Shown one piece after another: positions 24,318 through 32,371 of a stretch of DNA of 64,000 bases (the first letter of the stretch is position 1; each line of letters begins with the position of its first letter). The notes beneath the pieces are model-generated. The model was not told the origin of the DNA, ran no database searches, and saw nothing but the letters and a program-made list of their open reading frames with translations. A program made the position numbers and the translations under genes. Origin of the DNA: an uncultured Clostridia bacterium (GTDB taxonomy: Bacteria > Bacillota > Clostridia > Oscillospirales > Oscillospiraceae); assembly GCA_947644595.1 (NCBI GenBank), contig CANSAE010000002.1, positions 393,820 to 457,819 of the forward strand, read 5' to 3'.

Positions 24318-24909
24318 ATGAGGAAACGACAATATCGCTGTTTTCCCGGATATCAAACGCCTCAAAATAGCGGTTTTCCATGGGGATCCACAGGGCCTGG
24401 AACATGTCCTTTTTCCGAGGGTCCCGTTCTGTGACCCGGCGAAGCTGTTCTTCCGGAGCCGTTTCGCAAAATACCCGCAGGTCATATGGATTGCCGAATT
24501 TCGGGTGCTGGGAATAGCTGCCCTCCACGATGATAAAGGGCTTTGCTTCCACCAGGCGGGTTCCTGTGTAGCGGTGGGCGTGCGCATCAAATACACGGTA
24601 AGCGAAAGGCGCCCCGCAGCGCAGATAGGGGAGGACCTCCTCCATAAACCGCTCGTAATATACATTTCCACCGGGTTCCCACAGACGTTCCGGTGTGCGG
24701 AAGCCCTGAGGAAGAAAGAAATCGTCCATATGGATGACGGCGGCATCCAGCCGCTGGACCATGCGCTCGGTCAAAGTGGTTTTCCCGGAACCTGCCATAC
24801 CGTCAACGGCGATGACCGCCGGTGCCCGCCCTTCCCGCTGGAACTGTATGGCCTGGGCGATGATGTATATCAGGTCATTTTCAAAATACTGTGGAGCGAT
24901 CGGGCACAC
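24316..24909 (-). CDS. uridine-kinase-like P-loop kinase
   Basis: 197 residues with Walker A GMAGSGKTT near residue 37 and IHMDDFFLP, a uridine/phosphoribulokinase-type acceptor loop. Later IIVEGSYSQHP resembles the Walker B region of the family. It probably phosphorylates a nucleoside or a related small molecule in the cytoplasm. The only start in frame is GTG 24909, which abuts its own AGGAGG (24915-24910); the spacing is abnormal, so the true start may be a rare codon slightly downstream (an ATC lies at 24900). Confidence 0.75.
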   Translation of the reverse strand: MCPIAPQYFENDLIYIIAQAIQFQREGRAPAVIAVDGMAGSGKTTLTERMVQRLDAAVIHMDDFFLPQGFRTPERLWEPGGNVYYERFMEEVLPYLRCGAPFAYRVFDAHAHRYTGTRLVEAKPFIIVEGSYSQHPKFGNPYDLRVFCETAPEEQLRRVTERDPRKKDMFQALWIPMENRYFEAFDIRENSDIVVSS

Positions 24910-25045
24910 CTCCTTTTGTTATGGCTGCTATTATATCAATTTTACGGCACAAAAACAAGGGGATTTCTGATATTAAAATAACGTTTATTGACGTTCCACG
25001 GCAGATATAGTACCATACCATTACGATGTAAAGAAGGGATAGGGT

Positions 25046-25987
25046 ATGGCACTTACCATTGCGCTGTTTGAAAAAATCGGATCGCTGTCAGTGCTGATCA
25101 TTCTGGGCTTTATTGCCGTGCGGTTCGGCATCATGAAGTTTGAGGACAGCAAGGTGCTGTCTGCCTGGGCGCTGTATTTTCTGACCCCCTGTGCGATGTT
25201 GGATGCGTTCCAGTATGAATTCACTGCGGAAAAACTCACGGGGATGGGCATCGCCCTGCTGGGAAGCCTGATTGTTGTAGCTGTGTTCGGTGTGCTGACG
25301 CAGCTTCTGAAAAAGTCCCTTCGATTGAGTCCAGTGGATACCACCTCTCTGGAATATCCCAATGCGGGAAATTTTATGCTTCCCCTGATTGCCAGCGCCA
25401 TGGGCGGCGATTGGGTGATTTATTGCAGCAGCTGCTTTATGGTGATGAACGTGTTTATGTTTTCTCACGGAAAGGCAGTGCTCAGCGGCGAGAAAGGCAT
25501 CCACATTGATATGTTTCTGAAAAATGTGGTGCTGTTGGCGATCATTGCCGGCTTTATCATGTTTGTGCTGAATGTGCAGATTCCCGGCCCTCTGGGGACC
25601 GCAGTATCCACTATGGGAGATATGATGGGACCTGCGTATATGTTCACCATCGGCATGATTATCGGCAACGCGGATTTGAAAGCCGTGTTCGGCAACAAGC
25701 GGGCATGGCTGATCTGTCTGGGCCGGCTGGTGGTGTATCCCTTGGTGGTGATGGTGGTGCTGCGGGTTTGCGGAGTGCTGAACATTCATCCCAACGCGTC
25801 CCGGATCATGCTGATTGTAGTTCTTACCGCGGGTGCGCCGGCTGCGGTGATGGTAACGCAGTTTTCCCAGCTTTACCGCTCAGTGGAGGAAACGGAATTT
25901 GCCAGCGTGGTGAATATCCTTTCTACAGTGCTGTGCCTTGGAACCATGCCCTGTATTGCATATTTGTATCAAAAATTGATTTTTTGA
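25046..25987 (+). CDS. AEC (auxin efflux carrier) family transporter
   Basis: 313 residues with about ten predicted membrane spans in two halves, as usual for the family. The conserved N-terminal half (LGFIAVRFGIMKFEDSKVLSAWALYFLTPCAML) and SLEYPNAGNFMLPL are diagnostic. Bacterial AEC proteins export or import organic acids such as malate; the substrate here is unknown. It is followed after 6 nt by an HD-domain protein, so the two are probably co-transcribed. Confidence 0.88.
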   Translation: MALTIALFEKIGSLSVLIILGFIAVRFGIMKFEDSKVLSAWALYFLTPCAMLDAFQYEFTAEKLTGMGIALLGSLIVVAVFGVLTQLLKKSLRLSPVDTTSLEYPNAGNFMLPLIASAMGGDWVIYCSSCFMVMNVFMFSHGKAVLSGEKGIHIDMFLKNVVLLAIIAGFIMFVLNVQIPGPLGTAVSTMGDMMGPAYMFTIGMIIGNADLKAVFGNKRAWLICLGRLVVYPLVVMVVLRVCGVLNIHPNASRIMLIVVLTAGAPAAVMVTQFSQLYRSVEETEFASVVNILSTVLCLGTMPCIAYLYQKLIF

Positions 25988-25993
25988 GGTGAT

Positions 25994-26503
25994 ATGATGA
26001 ACGAACTCATAAAACAGCTTATGAATGCCATGATCGACTACGATTCAGGCGATCCCATGCGGATCCATCATTTTTTAAAGGTCCATGCGTTCGCGTCTGC
26101 CATAGGCCGGGAAGAGGGACTGGATCAGCGGACACAGTTCATCCTGGAAGCAGCTGCCCTGGTCCATGATATCGGCATTCATCTGGCGGAGGAGACCTAC
26201 GGGGACTGTTCCGGCAAATATCAGGAGATGGTCGGACCGGGAGAGGCGGAGGAATTGATGAACAAACTCGGTTTTTCCCGGGATGTGGTCCAAAGGGTGA
26301 GTTATTTGGTGGGGCACCATCATACTTACGATCAGGTGGATGACCTTGATTACCGTATCCTTCTGGAAGCAGATTTCCTGGTTAATTTTTATGAGGACAG
26401 TGTATCCCCGGAGGGGCAAAAACTGGCCTATGAACATATTTTCCGTACAGAAACCGGCAGGCGTTATTGCAGAAGCATATATCCGGCGGCGGCGGTTGAA
26501 TAA
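25994..26503 (+). CDS. HD-domain phosphohydrolase
   Basis: 169 residues with the HD metal-site residues: H in RIHHFLKVH, HD in LVHDIGIH, then HHHTYDQVDD, and D in LLEADFLVNF. Proteins of this small family are predicted nucleotide or phosphate-ester hydrolases; the substrate is unknown. The start is ATG 25994 with GAGGT just upstream (a second ATG follows). A strong terminator overlaps its stop. Confidence 0.8.
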   Translation: MMNELIKQLMNAMIDYDSGDPMRIHHFLKVHAFASAIGREEGLDQRTQFILEAAALVHDIGIHLAEETYGDCSGKYQEMVGPGEAEELMNKLGFSRDVVQRVSYLVGHHHTYDQVDDLDYRILLEADFLVNFYEDSVSPEGQKLAYEHIFRTETGRRYCRSIYPAAAVE

Positions 26504-26533
26504 AAAAGAGCATCCTGACGGATGCTCTTTTTT
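26502..26533. terminator. bidirectional terminator between HD gene and recQ
   Basis: Stem of AAAAAAGAGCATCC (26502-26515) with GGATGCTCTTTTTT (26520-26533); the recQ stop lies in its right arm. Confidence 0.92.
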
Positions 26534-28349
26534 ATTCATTGTTGAGGGCGTCCAGAAAAATGTCTCCGTATCGGGCGGCCTTCACCTCGCCTACACCGGA
26601 AACCTGCAGGAATTCCAGCATGGTCCGGGGCTTTTTTCGGACCATATCCTGTAAGGTCGCGTTGGAAAACACGATATAGGCGGGGATATTTTCCTGCTGG
26701 GCAAGCTTGGAACGGACAGCCTTCAGCGTGCTCAACAGAGCGGTATCCCCTTCGCCGTCCGGCGCCGAAAGGCTGCCTGCCTGCGGTGGGGGCGTTTGAA
26801 TTTTTCGTGAGAGAGTGACGGGGATACCCCGGTGCAGTACTTCATCTGCCTTTGCTGTGACCCGCAGCGTACGGTGTTCCGGTTCGGTAAAAAGATACCC
26901 CAATTCTGTCAGCCGGTCCAGATAATCTTGTACGGAAGCTCTGCTGTTACTGCGCAGCAAGCCGTAAGTGCTCAACGTATCCAGCCCCAGGGTATGTAAT
27001 CGTTGACTCTTGCTGCCCCGAAGAACGTCGATGATGAGGCCGCTGCCTACAAAGTAACCCAACCGAGCTTTTACCCGAAGAATACAAGAGAAGATCATTT
27101 GTGCCTGGGTGGTCATATCCAAGGCTTCATATGCGCTTTGACAATTTCCGCAATTATTACAGGTGTCCGGGTGAGACTGACCGAAATAGTCCAGCAGATA
27201 GCTCCGCAGGCATCCGGTGGTTTTGCAATAACCGATCATTCGGTCCAGTCGGTGAAGGTCCCGGGCCCGAACGGCTGCCCTGGCTGCGCCGGAGAGACCG
27301 GCAGTGTCTCCGTTGCGGTCGATGAGATGTCTGGCGGTGACTACATCGCCGCCGGAATACAGCAGGATACAGTCTGCCGGCATTCCGTCCCGTCCGGCGC
27401 GACCTGCTTCCTGATAATAAGCCTCCAGACTTTTGGGCATGTTGTAGTGGATGACAAAGCTCACATTGGACTTATCAATGCCCATGCCGAAAGCATTTGT
27501 AGCAACCATTACGGACTTTCGGTCGAATTGAAACTCGTCCTGATTGGCCCGCCGTTCTTCATCTGAGAGACCGGCATGGTACCGAGTGGCGGGGATTCCT
27601 GCATGGTTGAGCATATCACAGAGCTGCTCCACTTTACTCCGGGTCGCGCAATATACGATCCCGCAGCGGTCCGAACGCTCCCGAACGAGGTTCAAAAGAG
27701 CGGCAGACTTATCTTTGTGGCTTTGGACTGAAAAATGAAGGTTGGGCCGGTCAAAACCGGTAACCAGAATATTTGGCTTTTCCAAACGCAGACAGCGGAT
27801 GATATCCTCCCGCACCTCTTCGGTGGCAGTGGCGGTAAATGCGGCTACTACGGGCCGCTTTGGGAGAGCAGCCACAAAATCCGCGATCTTCAGATAGCTC
27901 GGCCGGAAATCCTGCCCCCATTGAGAGACGCAGTGGGCTTCATCCACCGCGACCAGGGAAACTTCCTGGGTCTGCATCAGCGCCAGGAATGCGTCATTGT
28001 CCAACCGTTCGGGAGCGATATACAGCAGCTTATATTCCCCTGCGCGCACACCGTCCCGGACCCATTGGAATTCCTGCAGATCCATAGAGCTGTTCCAATA
28101 AGCGGCTGAGATGCCTGCGTCATGAAGTGCGGATACCTGGTCTTTCATCAGGGAAATGAGGGGAGATATCACCAGCGTCAGTCCCGGCAGCAGTAATGCG
28201 GGTATTTGGTAGCACACAGACTTTCCGCCGCCGGTGGGCATGATCCCGAAACTGTCCTGCCTGGCCAAAATACTGTCGATGAGTTGTTCCTGTCCCTCGC
28301 GGAACAGGGTGTGACCGAAATATTGATGATTGACCGTGTATTTATCCAT
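26532..28349 (-). CDS. recQ: ATP-dependent DNA helicase RecQ
   Basis: 605 residues. Superfamily 2 helicase motifs are clear: GIMPTGGGKSVCYQIPA (Walker A), VDEAHCVSQWGQDFRPSY (DEAH plus aromatic-rich loop), AFTATAT and the motif VI region QEAGRAGRDG. A zinc site CLRSYLLDYFG...CNNCGNC is followed by the winged helix and a C-terminal HRDC domain (residues ~530-600). It unwinds recombination and repair intermediates. Start ATG 28349 gives the normal N-terminus (the next residues DKYTVNHQYFGH lead into the Q motif), although its ribosome site is weak. Confidence 0.95.
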   Translation of the reverse strand: MDKYTVNHQYFGHTLFREGQEQLIDSILARQDSFGIMPTGGGKSVCYQIPALLLPGLTLVISPLISLMKDQVSALHDAGISAAYWNSSMDLQEFQWVRDGVRAGEYKLLYIAPERLDNDAFLALMQTQEVSLVAVDEAHCVSQWGQDFRPSYLKIADFVAALPKRPVVAAFTATATEEVREDIIRCLRLEKPNILVTGFDRPNLHFSVQSHKDKSAALLNLVRERSDRCGIVYCATRSKVEQLCDMLNHAGIPATRYHAGLSDEERRANQDEFQFDRKSVMVATNAFGMGIDKSNVSFVIHYNMPKSLEAYYQEAGRAGRDGMPADCILLYSGGDVVTARHLIDRNGDTAGLSGAARAAVRARDLHRLDRMIGYCKTTGCLRSYLLDYFGQSHPDTCNNCGNCQSAYEALDMTTQAQMIFSCILRVKARLGYFVGSGLIIDVLRGSKSQRLHTLGLDTLSTYGLLRSNSRASVQDYLDRLTELGYLFTEPEHRTLRVTAKADEVLHRGIPVTLSRKIQTPPPQAGSLSAPDGEGDTALLSTLKAVRSKLAQQENIPAYIVFSNATLQDMVRKKPRTMLEFLQVSGVGEVKAARYGDIFLDALNNE

Positions 28350-28382
28350 CTTGTGCTTCCCATATGAGGTAGTTTCAAAGCC

Positions 28383-28411
28383 AGTGTAGCACAATTTGGA
28401 TAAAAGCACAA
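28383..28411 (-). promoter_or_regulatory. recQ promoter
   Basis: Minus-strand TTGTGC (28411-28406), 17-bp spacer ending TGC, TACACT (28388-28383). An inverted repeat CTGTGA-TATT-TCACAG (28422-28437) lies just upstream and may be an operator. Confidence 0.6.
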
Positions 28412-28517
28412 GAAAGGGCCGCTGTGATATTTCACAGATAAGCCCTATCTGCCGGAATTTTGGCAAGACAAATGACCCCGCAGAGATTTCAGCGGGGCTT
28501 TTGCCTTTGCGGAAGGA

Positions 28518-28628
28518 CTATTTGGATTGTACGATGGAGGTCATCAGAGAAAGAAAATTTGCTCTTTGTTCATCCGTAAGCTGTACCCAAATATCAAGAA
28601 GGTCCTTTTGCTCTGGTGTTAAGGGCAA
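28518..28628 (-). pseudogene. short C-terminal remnant, possibly of an HTH regulator
   Basis: A 36-codon open stretch on the minus strand begins at a TTG directly after an in-frame stop and reads LTPEQKDLLDIWVQLTDEQ, ending in MTSIVQSK. Such LTDEQ-type tails are common at the C-terminus of Firmicute phage-type repressors, so this may be the 3' end of a gene broken at the prophage junction. There is no ribosome site and the identification is weak. Around it (28,440-28,637) no other gene is visible; an imperfect GCGGGG hairpin lies at 28,483-28,504. Confidence 0.3.
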
Positions 28629-28637
28629 GCATTACAA

Positions 28638-28681
28638 TTAGGTTACACAAGGTCAAACGGCCTGTGTAGCCTAATTTTTTT
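28638..28681 (+). terminator. terminator at the left edge of the prophage
   Basis: A 14-bp interrupted stem (TTAGGTTACACAAGG 28638-28652 with CCTGTGTAGCCTAA 28661-28674) with a T7 tail on the plus strand, just before the first phage gene. It either insulates the prophage from host transcription or acts as a leader attenuator. Confidence 0.75.
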
Positions 28682-28722
28682 GCAAAGAAATAGGAGAACA
28701 ACAGAACCGGGGGTGAGAAATA

Positions 28723-29010
28723 TTGCGGAAATACAGATATTTGACATTCGCAGACCGAAAGCAGATTTCCGCGTGGTATCAGTTAAACGACCGGGCGGCG
28801 GACATAGCAGAACGGCTGGGAATGAGCGTGAAAACGATCTACCTTGAATTGAAGCGCGGGGAAGAAACGGACGAAAGCGGGGCCGTTATCCTTGACCGCA
28901 ACCAGCGGCCCGCATACAACCCCGTTCTTGCCCAGCAGAGGTTACAAGCGAACTTCAAGCGGCGCGGGCGCGTCGCGGCGGAGGAAGCGACGGAAACGGC
29001 GGGAGCATAA
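28723..29010 (+). CDS. small HTH protein, IS30-transposase-like DNA-binding domain
   Basis: 95 residues. LTFADRKQISAWYQLNDRAADIAERLGMSVKTIYLELKRG is the helix-turn-helix found at the N-terminus of IS30-family transposases, here without a DDE catalytic domain. In phages such short proteins are probable transcription regulators. The start is TTG 28723 with GGGGTGAG (28710-28717) upstream. It is the first phage gene and could control the early operon. Confidence 0.7.
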   Translation: MRKYRYLTFADRKQISAWYQLNDRAADIAERLGMSVKTIYLELKRGEETDESGAVILDRNQRPAYNPVLAQQRLQANFKRRGRVAAEEATETAGA

Positions 29011-29041
29011 GCCCGCGAAAATCAAACAGGAGGTTTTGACA

Positions 29042-29437
29042 GTGATAGAATTTGAACGAATCACGCAAAGCCCGGAAACGCTGGCGGCGTTCCTTGCGTC
29101 CTTGCCCTGCATTGAGGGGCCGTGGGACGTGGAATTTCAAAAGCGGTTTTGTAGCGGGTGCGCCCGTACAGATTGCGACAGCGGGGAGCCTTGCCCGCAC
29201 GCGGCGGAGCGGAGCAACCCCGGCTGGTGGCTGAACCTTGAAACAGATGGCAACGGTTACGCGGAGAAATACGCGGTCATTGTGACATATAACAACGGAA
29301 CCGCGACCGGGGCCGTCGTCGAAGCGGAATCCGCGGCGGGAGCATGGGGGAAGTTGCTTTCCTTGTTCAACCCTGAGCAGATCAGGGCGGTGGACATTTC
29401 GCAAATTTTGATCCCGGAGAGAGGGGGCGCGAAATGA
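29042..29437 (+). CDS. phage protein of unknown function with Cys cluster
   Basis: 131 residues. A compact cluster FCSGCARTDCDSGEPCPH (about residues 36-53) looks like a zinc site; the rest is a small alpha/beta protein. GTG 29042 is chosen because AGGAGG (28-33 of that line, 29028-29033) sits 8 nt upstream. It overlaps the next gene by 4 nt. No family name is recognised. Confidence 0.6.
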   Translation: MIEFERITQSPETLAAFLASLPCIEGPWDVEFQKRFCSGCARTDCDSGEPCPHAAERSNPGWWLNLETDGNGYAEKYAVIVTYNNGTATGAVVEAESAAGAWGKLLSLFNPEQIRAVDISQILIPERGGAK

Positions 29438-30258
29438 ATGTTGTTTCTTTCGGCGGCGGTACGAACAGTACCGCAATGATCGTCGGAATGTATCTGCATA
29501 AAATCCCGGTTGACCTGATCTTGTTTGCAGACCCCGGAGCGGAACAGCCGCACACTTACGAATATATCGAAGTGTTCGACAAATGGCTGGCAAAACACGG
29601 TTTGCCGGAAATCACGCCGGTTCATTGCGTGGACAAGGACGGAAACCGCCTGACCCTTGAACAAGAATGCTTGCGTTCTGGAACCTTGCCGTCGATTGCA
29701 TACGGATTCAAGAAATGTTCCCTAAAGCACAAGATCGGCCCGCAAGAAAAATTCTGCAATAACCACCCGGCTTGCCGGGCGGAATGGGCCGCAGGGCGGC
29801 GGGTACATAAATTCATCGGGTACGACGCGGGCGAAACGCGGCGCGTCCAGCACGCGGCCCCAGCAGATGAAGCGAATAAAAAGTATGAAAATCATTATCC
29901 GCTTTATGAATGGGGCTGGAACCGGGCCGAATGCGTCCGCGTGATCGAGCGGGCCGGACTTCCGCGACCGGGGAAATCAAGCTGTTTTTTCTGCCCGTCA
30001 ATGAAGAAAGCTGAAATTCTGGAACTTTGGGAGAAATACCCCGATTTGTTCCGGCGTGCGGTAGAACTTGAACACGGGGCCGCGCCGACGCTTCAAACGG
30101 TAAAGGGGCTGGGCCGTCGCTGGTCATGGGAAAGCTATATAGAAGAAATCATAGCACAAAAAGAATTTGAAGCCGCGCAAATAACCCTTGACGATCTTTT
30201 CCACGAATCTCCCGGCGGGTGTATTTGCGGTGCGCCTTGCGGGTGCTATGACGGATAG
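29434..30258 (+). CDS. PP-loop (PAPS-reductase/DndC-like) family protein
   Basis: 274 residues. The N-terminus NVVSFGGGTNSTAM is a PP-loop ATP pyrophosphatase motif (SGGxDS type), as in PAPS reductases, DndC and tRNA-thiolation enzymes. SCFFCPSMKKAEIL near residue 186 and a C-terminal CICGAPCGC are potential metal or sulfur sites. Phages often carry this family; roles proposed for relatives include adenylation for thiolation or nucleic-acid modification. The substrate is unknown. Start overlaps the previous stop (ATGA). Confidence 0.75.
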   Translation: MNVVSFGGGTNSTAMIVGMYLHKIPVDLILFADPGAEQPHTYEYIEVFDKWLAKHGLPEITPVHCVDKDGNRLTLEQECLRSGTLPSIAYGFKKCSLKHKIGPQEKFCNNHPACRAEWAAGRRVHKFIGYDAGETRRVQHAAPADEANKKYENHYPLYEWGWNRAECVRVIERAGLPRPGKSSCFFCPSMKKAEILELWEKYPDLFRRAVELEHGAAPTLQTVKGLGRRWSWESYIEEIIAQKEFEAAQITLDDLFHESPGGCICGAPCGCYDG

Positions 30259-30273
30259 AAAGGAGCGGGACGC

Positions 30274-30669
30274 ATGAAAAAGAAAGTCAAATTCCCGGAC
30301 TGGACGCGGATGGTGGGACAGCTTATCACGCGCAACCGGGAGAATGACCCGCGGCCCATTTGGAGGGAATACGATCACGATCCGGCGGGCGATTCTCTTT
30401 CCCTACGGGTGACGCTGGAAATCGCCGGGGGTTCGACCCTCTTTGAAGATTTCGACAGCGAGGAAGCCCGCGCCGCGGCCTACTTGGAGCGGAGCCGCCG
30501 GGTAACGTATGTAAACGCGCTGGGGTTCGCTGAACAGTTGTGGCGGGCCGCGCCCGCCCGTCAATATGTTGTTCTGTTCAGGCCGGAAAACCCGAACGTC
30601 GGTCATGAAGCGATTTGCATTTATCAACGCTTGTCGCCATATCCGGCGACGGGAAAGGCGGTGCAATGA
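30274..30669 (+). CDS. phage protein of unknown function
   Basis: 131 residues, basic N-terminus (MKKKVKFPDW), no membrane segment, no recognised motif. AAAGGAG lies upstream of the ATG. It sits in the early operon and overlaps the next gene by 4 nt. Confidence 0.55.
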   Translation: MKKKVKFPDWTRMVGQLITRNRENDPRPIWREYDHDPAGDSLSLRVTLEIAGGSTLFEDFDSEEARAAAYLERSRRVTYVNALGFAEQLWRAAPARQYVVLFRPENPNVGHEAICIYQRLSPYPATGKAVQ

Positions 30670-30956
30670 TGGACAAGCCGAAATTTCTTTACATCGTGCA
30701 GAGTTCGAGCGGGCGCACGCTTCACGTTGGGGCCGCGTCCAGCAATCAGGCAAAGCGGGAATTTTGCCGGGAATACGGGATAAGCCCCAGCGACTATTGG
30801 TGCGGCCTGTCTGCCCTGACCGCCCGGCGGTTGAAGCCGGAAGAGGTCAAAGCATGGGAGGAACAGGCGGAAGCGAACCGCGACACCCTGATTTTTATTC
30901 AGGGAATGCTGGAGATCGGCGCGAAATCCCATGCGGAACGGGGGTGCGTTGTATGA
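30666..30956 (+). CDS. small phage protein of unknown function
   Basis: About 96 residues, starting at one of two adjacent ATG codons (30666/30669) that overlap the previous stop. The sequence FLYIVQSSSGRTLHVGAASSNQAKREFCREYGISP suggests a compact alpha/beta fold; no family recognised. Four-nt overlaps on both sides show it is part of the early operon. Confidence 0.55.
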   Translation: MMDKPKFLYIVQSSSGRTLHVGAASSNQAKREFCREYGISPSDYWCGLSALTARRLKPEEVKAWEEQAEANRDTLIFIQGMLEIGAKSHAERGCVV

Positions 30957-31210
30957 GCGTTTGCCGCGGGTGCGGGCGTGCTATCGACTGGATAAAGACG
31001 ACCGCCGGAAAGAATATGCCCGTTGACCCTGAACCCGTATTCGTGATCGAGGGGGACGGGCGCGACCGTTTCGTTACGGACGGCGGCGCGGTGATTGTGG
31101 GGCGGGTTGCCCGCCCGGAAGAGGAAAGCCGCGATCTTCCCGTCGCCTTTGTGCCGCATTGGAAAACTTGCCCGAATGCAGGGGATTTCCGGCGGAGCGG
31201 GAGGGGGTGA
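30953..31210 (+). CDS. small phage zinc-ribbon-like protein
   Basis: 85 residues beginning CRGCGRAIDWIKTTAGKNMPVDPEPV, a pattern common in phage early proteins in which a CxxC pair precedes a Lys/Pro-rich strand. A second metal-ligand pair may be His/Cys in PHWKTCP. A nucleic-acid or structural zinc role is possible. ATGA overlap with the preceding gene fixes the start. Confidence 0.6.
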   Translation: MSVCRGCGRAIDWIKTTAGKNMPVDPEPVFVIEGDGRDRFVTDGGAVIVGRVARPEEESRDLPVAFVPHWKTCPNAGDFRRSGRG

Positions 31211-31214
31211 GAGC

Positions 31215-31388
31215 ATGAAGCGTCAATTCTGCTTGCCTTGCTTTCTTGAACTGCAAAAGGCCGGAAAGCACAACATAAAGCGCGTGGGCGGCAGGAATCA
31301 GAAAATCACGTGCTGGCGGTGCAAACGCCGCCGCTATGGGACGGATTATGAAATTTCCAGAAAGGTGGGTGCGGGCCGTGACACGTGA
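31215..31388 (+). CDS. small double-CxxC zinc-ribbon protein
   Basis: 57 residues with CLPC (6-9) and CWRC (33-36) separated by a basic stretch, followed by KRRRYG: a minimal zinc ribbon likely to bind nucleic acid. GGAGGGGGTGAG precedes the ATG. It overlaps the next gene's start by 11 nt. Confidence 0.6.
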   Translation: MKRQFCLPCFLELQKAGKHNIKRVGGRNQKITCWRCKRRRYGTDYEISRKVGAGRDT

Positions 31389-31593
31389 CGAACTGAAAGC
31401 GGCGTTCGATGAACAAAGCCCGGTCATTCATGGGGGCATTACATATCAGCGCATTTCCGCCCTGATTCGGCGCAGGGACCCCGACAAGCCGCGGGCATTC
31501 CTGCAAGCTGAACTAATGGACAGAACCGGGCGTTCGGTCACGATTGCCGACCCTGACAGAATCGAAAGGAGCGGAAGCAATGCCGAAATATGA
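31378..31593 (+). CDS. small phage protein of unknown function
   Basis: 71 residues from GTG 31378 (AAAGGTGG at 31361-31368); earlier in-frame ATGs (31336, 31348) exist within the previous gene. TRDELKAAFDEQSPVIHGGITYQRISALIRRR suggests a small beta-rich protein seen in other Firmicute phages. Function unknown. Confidence 0.5.
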   Translation: MTRDELKAAFDEQSPVIHGGITYQRISALIRRRDPDKPRAFLQAELMDRTGRSVTIADPDRIERSGSNAEI

Positions 31594-32071
31594 GTTTGTC
31601 GCCGTGGACTTTGACGGGACACTTTGCGCCGACGCATTCCCGGAAGTGGGAGAGCCGAAAACCCTTGTCATTGACTATGTGAAGCGGCTGGCGGCGGAGG
31701 GGTCAAAGATCATTCTTTACACCAGCAGGGAGAACGGAACGCGGAAATTGCTTGACGAAGCGGTGGCATTCTGCAAGGCGCAGGAAATCCCCCTGTATGC
31801 GGTCAATGAGAATCCGGGCAACCCGCACGCCGCGAAAAACGGTTTGAAGCATTCCGACGGGCGGAAAGTGTTTGCCGATCTTTACATCGACGACAAGGCC
31901 GTGAACCCGCTTGCAATAGAACTTTTCAGCGCGGCGGAAATTATCGCCCCGGAATTACAGCGGGTTTCGGCGGTTATCGGGCCGAATTTAAGGCAGATTG
32001 CGGAAACGCTGACCCCGCATTTGTGGAGGGCCGCGGCGTATATGCGGGCGATTATGAGGGACGCAAGATGA
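31580..32071 (+). CDS. HAD-superfamily hydrolase-like protein
   Basis: 163 residues. VAVDFDGTLCAD near residue 7 is HAD motif I, KIILYTSR is motif II (Thr/Ser), and VFADLYIDDKAVNP is motif IV with two Asp. This resembles phage phosphatases/5'-nucleotidase-like proteins that dephosphorylate nucleotides or end-process nucleic acid. Substrate unknown. The ATG at 31580 follows GAAAGGAG. Confidence 0.75.
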   Translation: MPKYEFVAVDFDGTLCADAFPEVGEPKTLVIDYVKRLAAEGSKIILYTSRENGTRKLLDEAVAFCKAQEIPLYAVNENPGNPHAAKNGLKHSDGRKVFADLYIDDKAVNPLAIELFSAAEIIAPELQRVSAVIGPNLRQIAETLTPHLWRAAAYMRAIMRDAR

Positions 32072-32367
32072 AGCCGATCGCGATTGAACGCCACAGAGCG
32101 GGACAGGCCCGCAGGAAGCGGCAGGGGGTATATTTGCGCGAACGGGTGCGGCTGGCGGTCATTGCGAAATATGCGGCCCTGACCCTTGCTGGAATCATGC
32201 TTTTTAGAGCGGGTCAAGCCCGTGCCCTGACTGAACGCGGGTGCGCCGCGGTGGGCGGTGAGGGATTCACCCTATTACTCCCCGCCTTTTACTTCCTGAT
32301 TTCGCGTGCTGTCCGCGACTTGATCGAGGACGCGCAGAACGAAAATTGCAAAAATAGGAGGACATAA
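32068..32367 (+). CDS. small phage membrane protein
   Basis: 99 residues: a basic N-terminus, then two hydrophobic segments (LAVIAKYAALTLAGIMLF and FTLLLPAFYFLISRAV). Likely an inner-membrane protein of unknown role. Start overlaps the previous stop (ATGA). Confidence 0.5.
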   Translation: MKPIAIERHRAGQARRKRQGVYLRERVRLAVIAKYAALTLAGIMLFRAGQARALTERGCAAVGGEGFTLLLPAFYFLISRAVRDLIEDAQNENCKNRRT

Positions 32368-32371
32368 GACC

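Noticed and set aside
28723..29010. IS30 transposase
   Set aside because: Only the HTH part is present, without the DDE domain or terminal inverted repeats; better read as a phage regulator.
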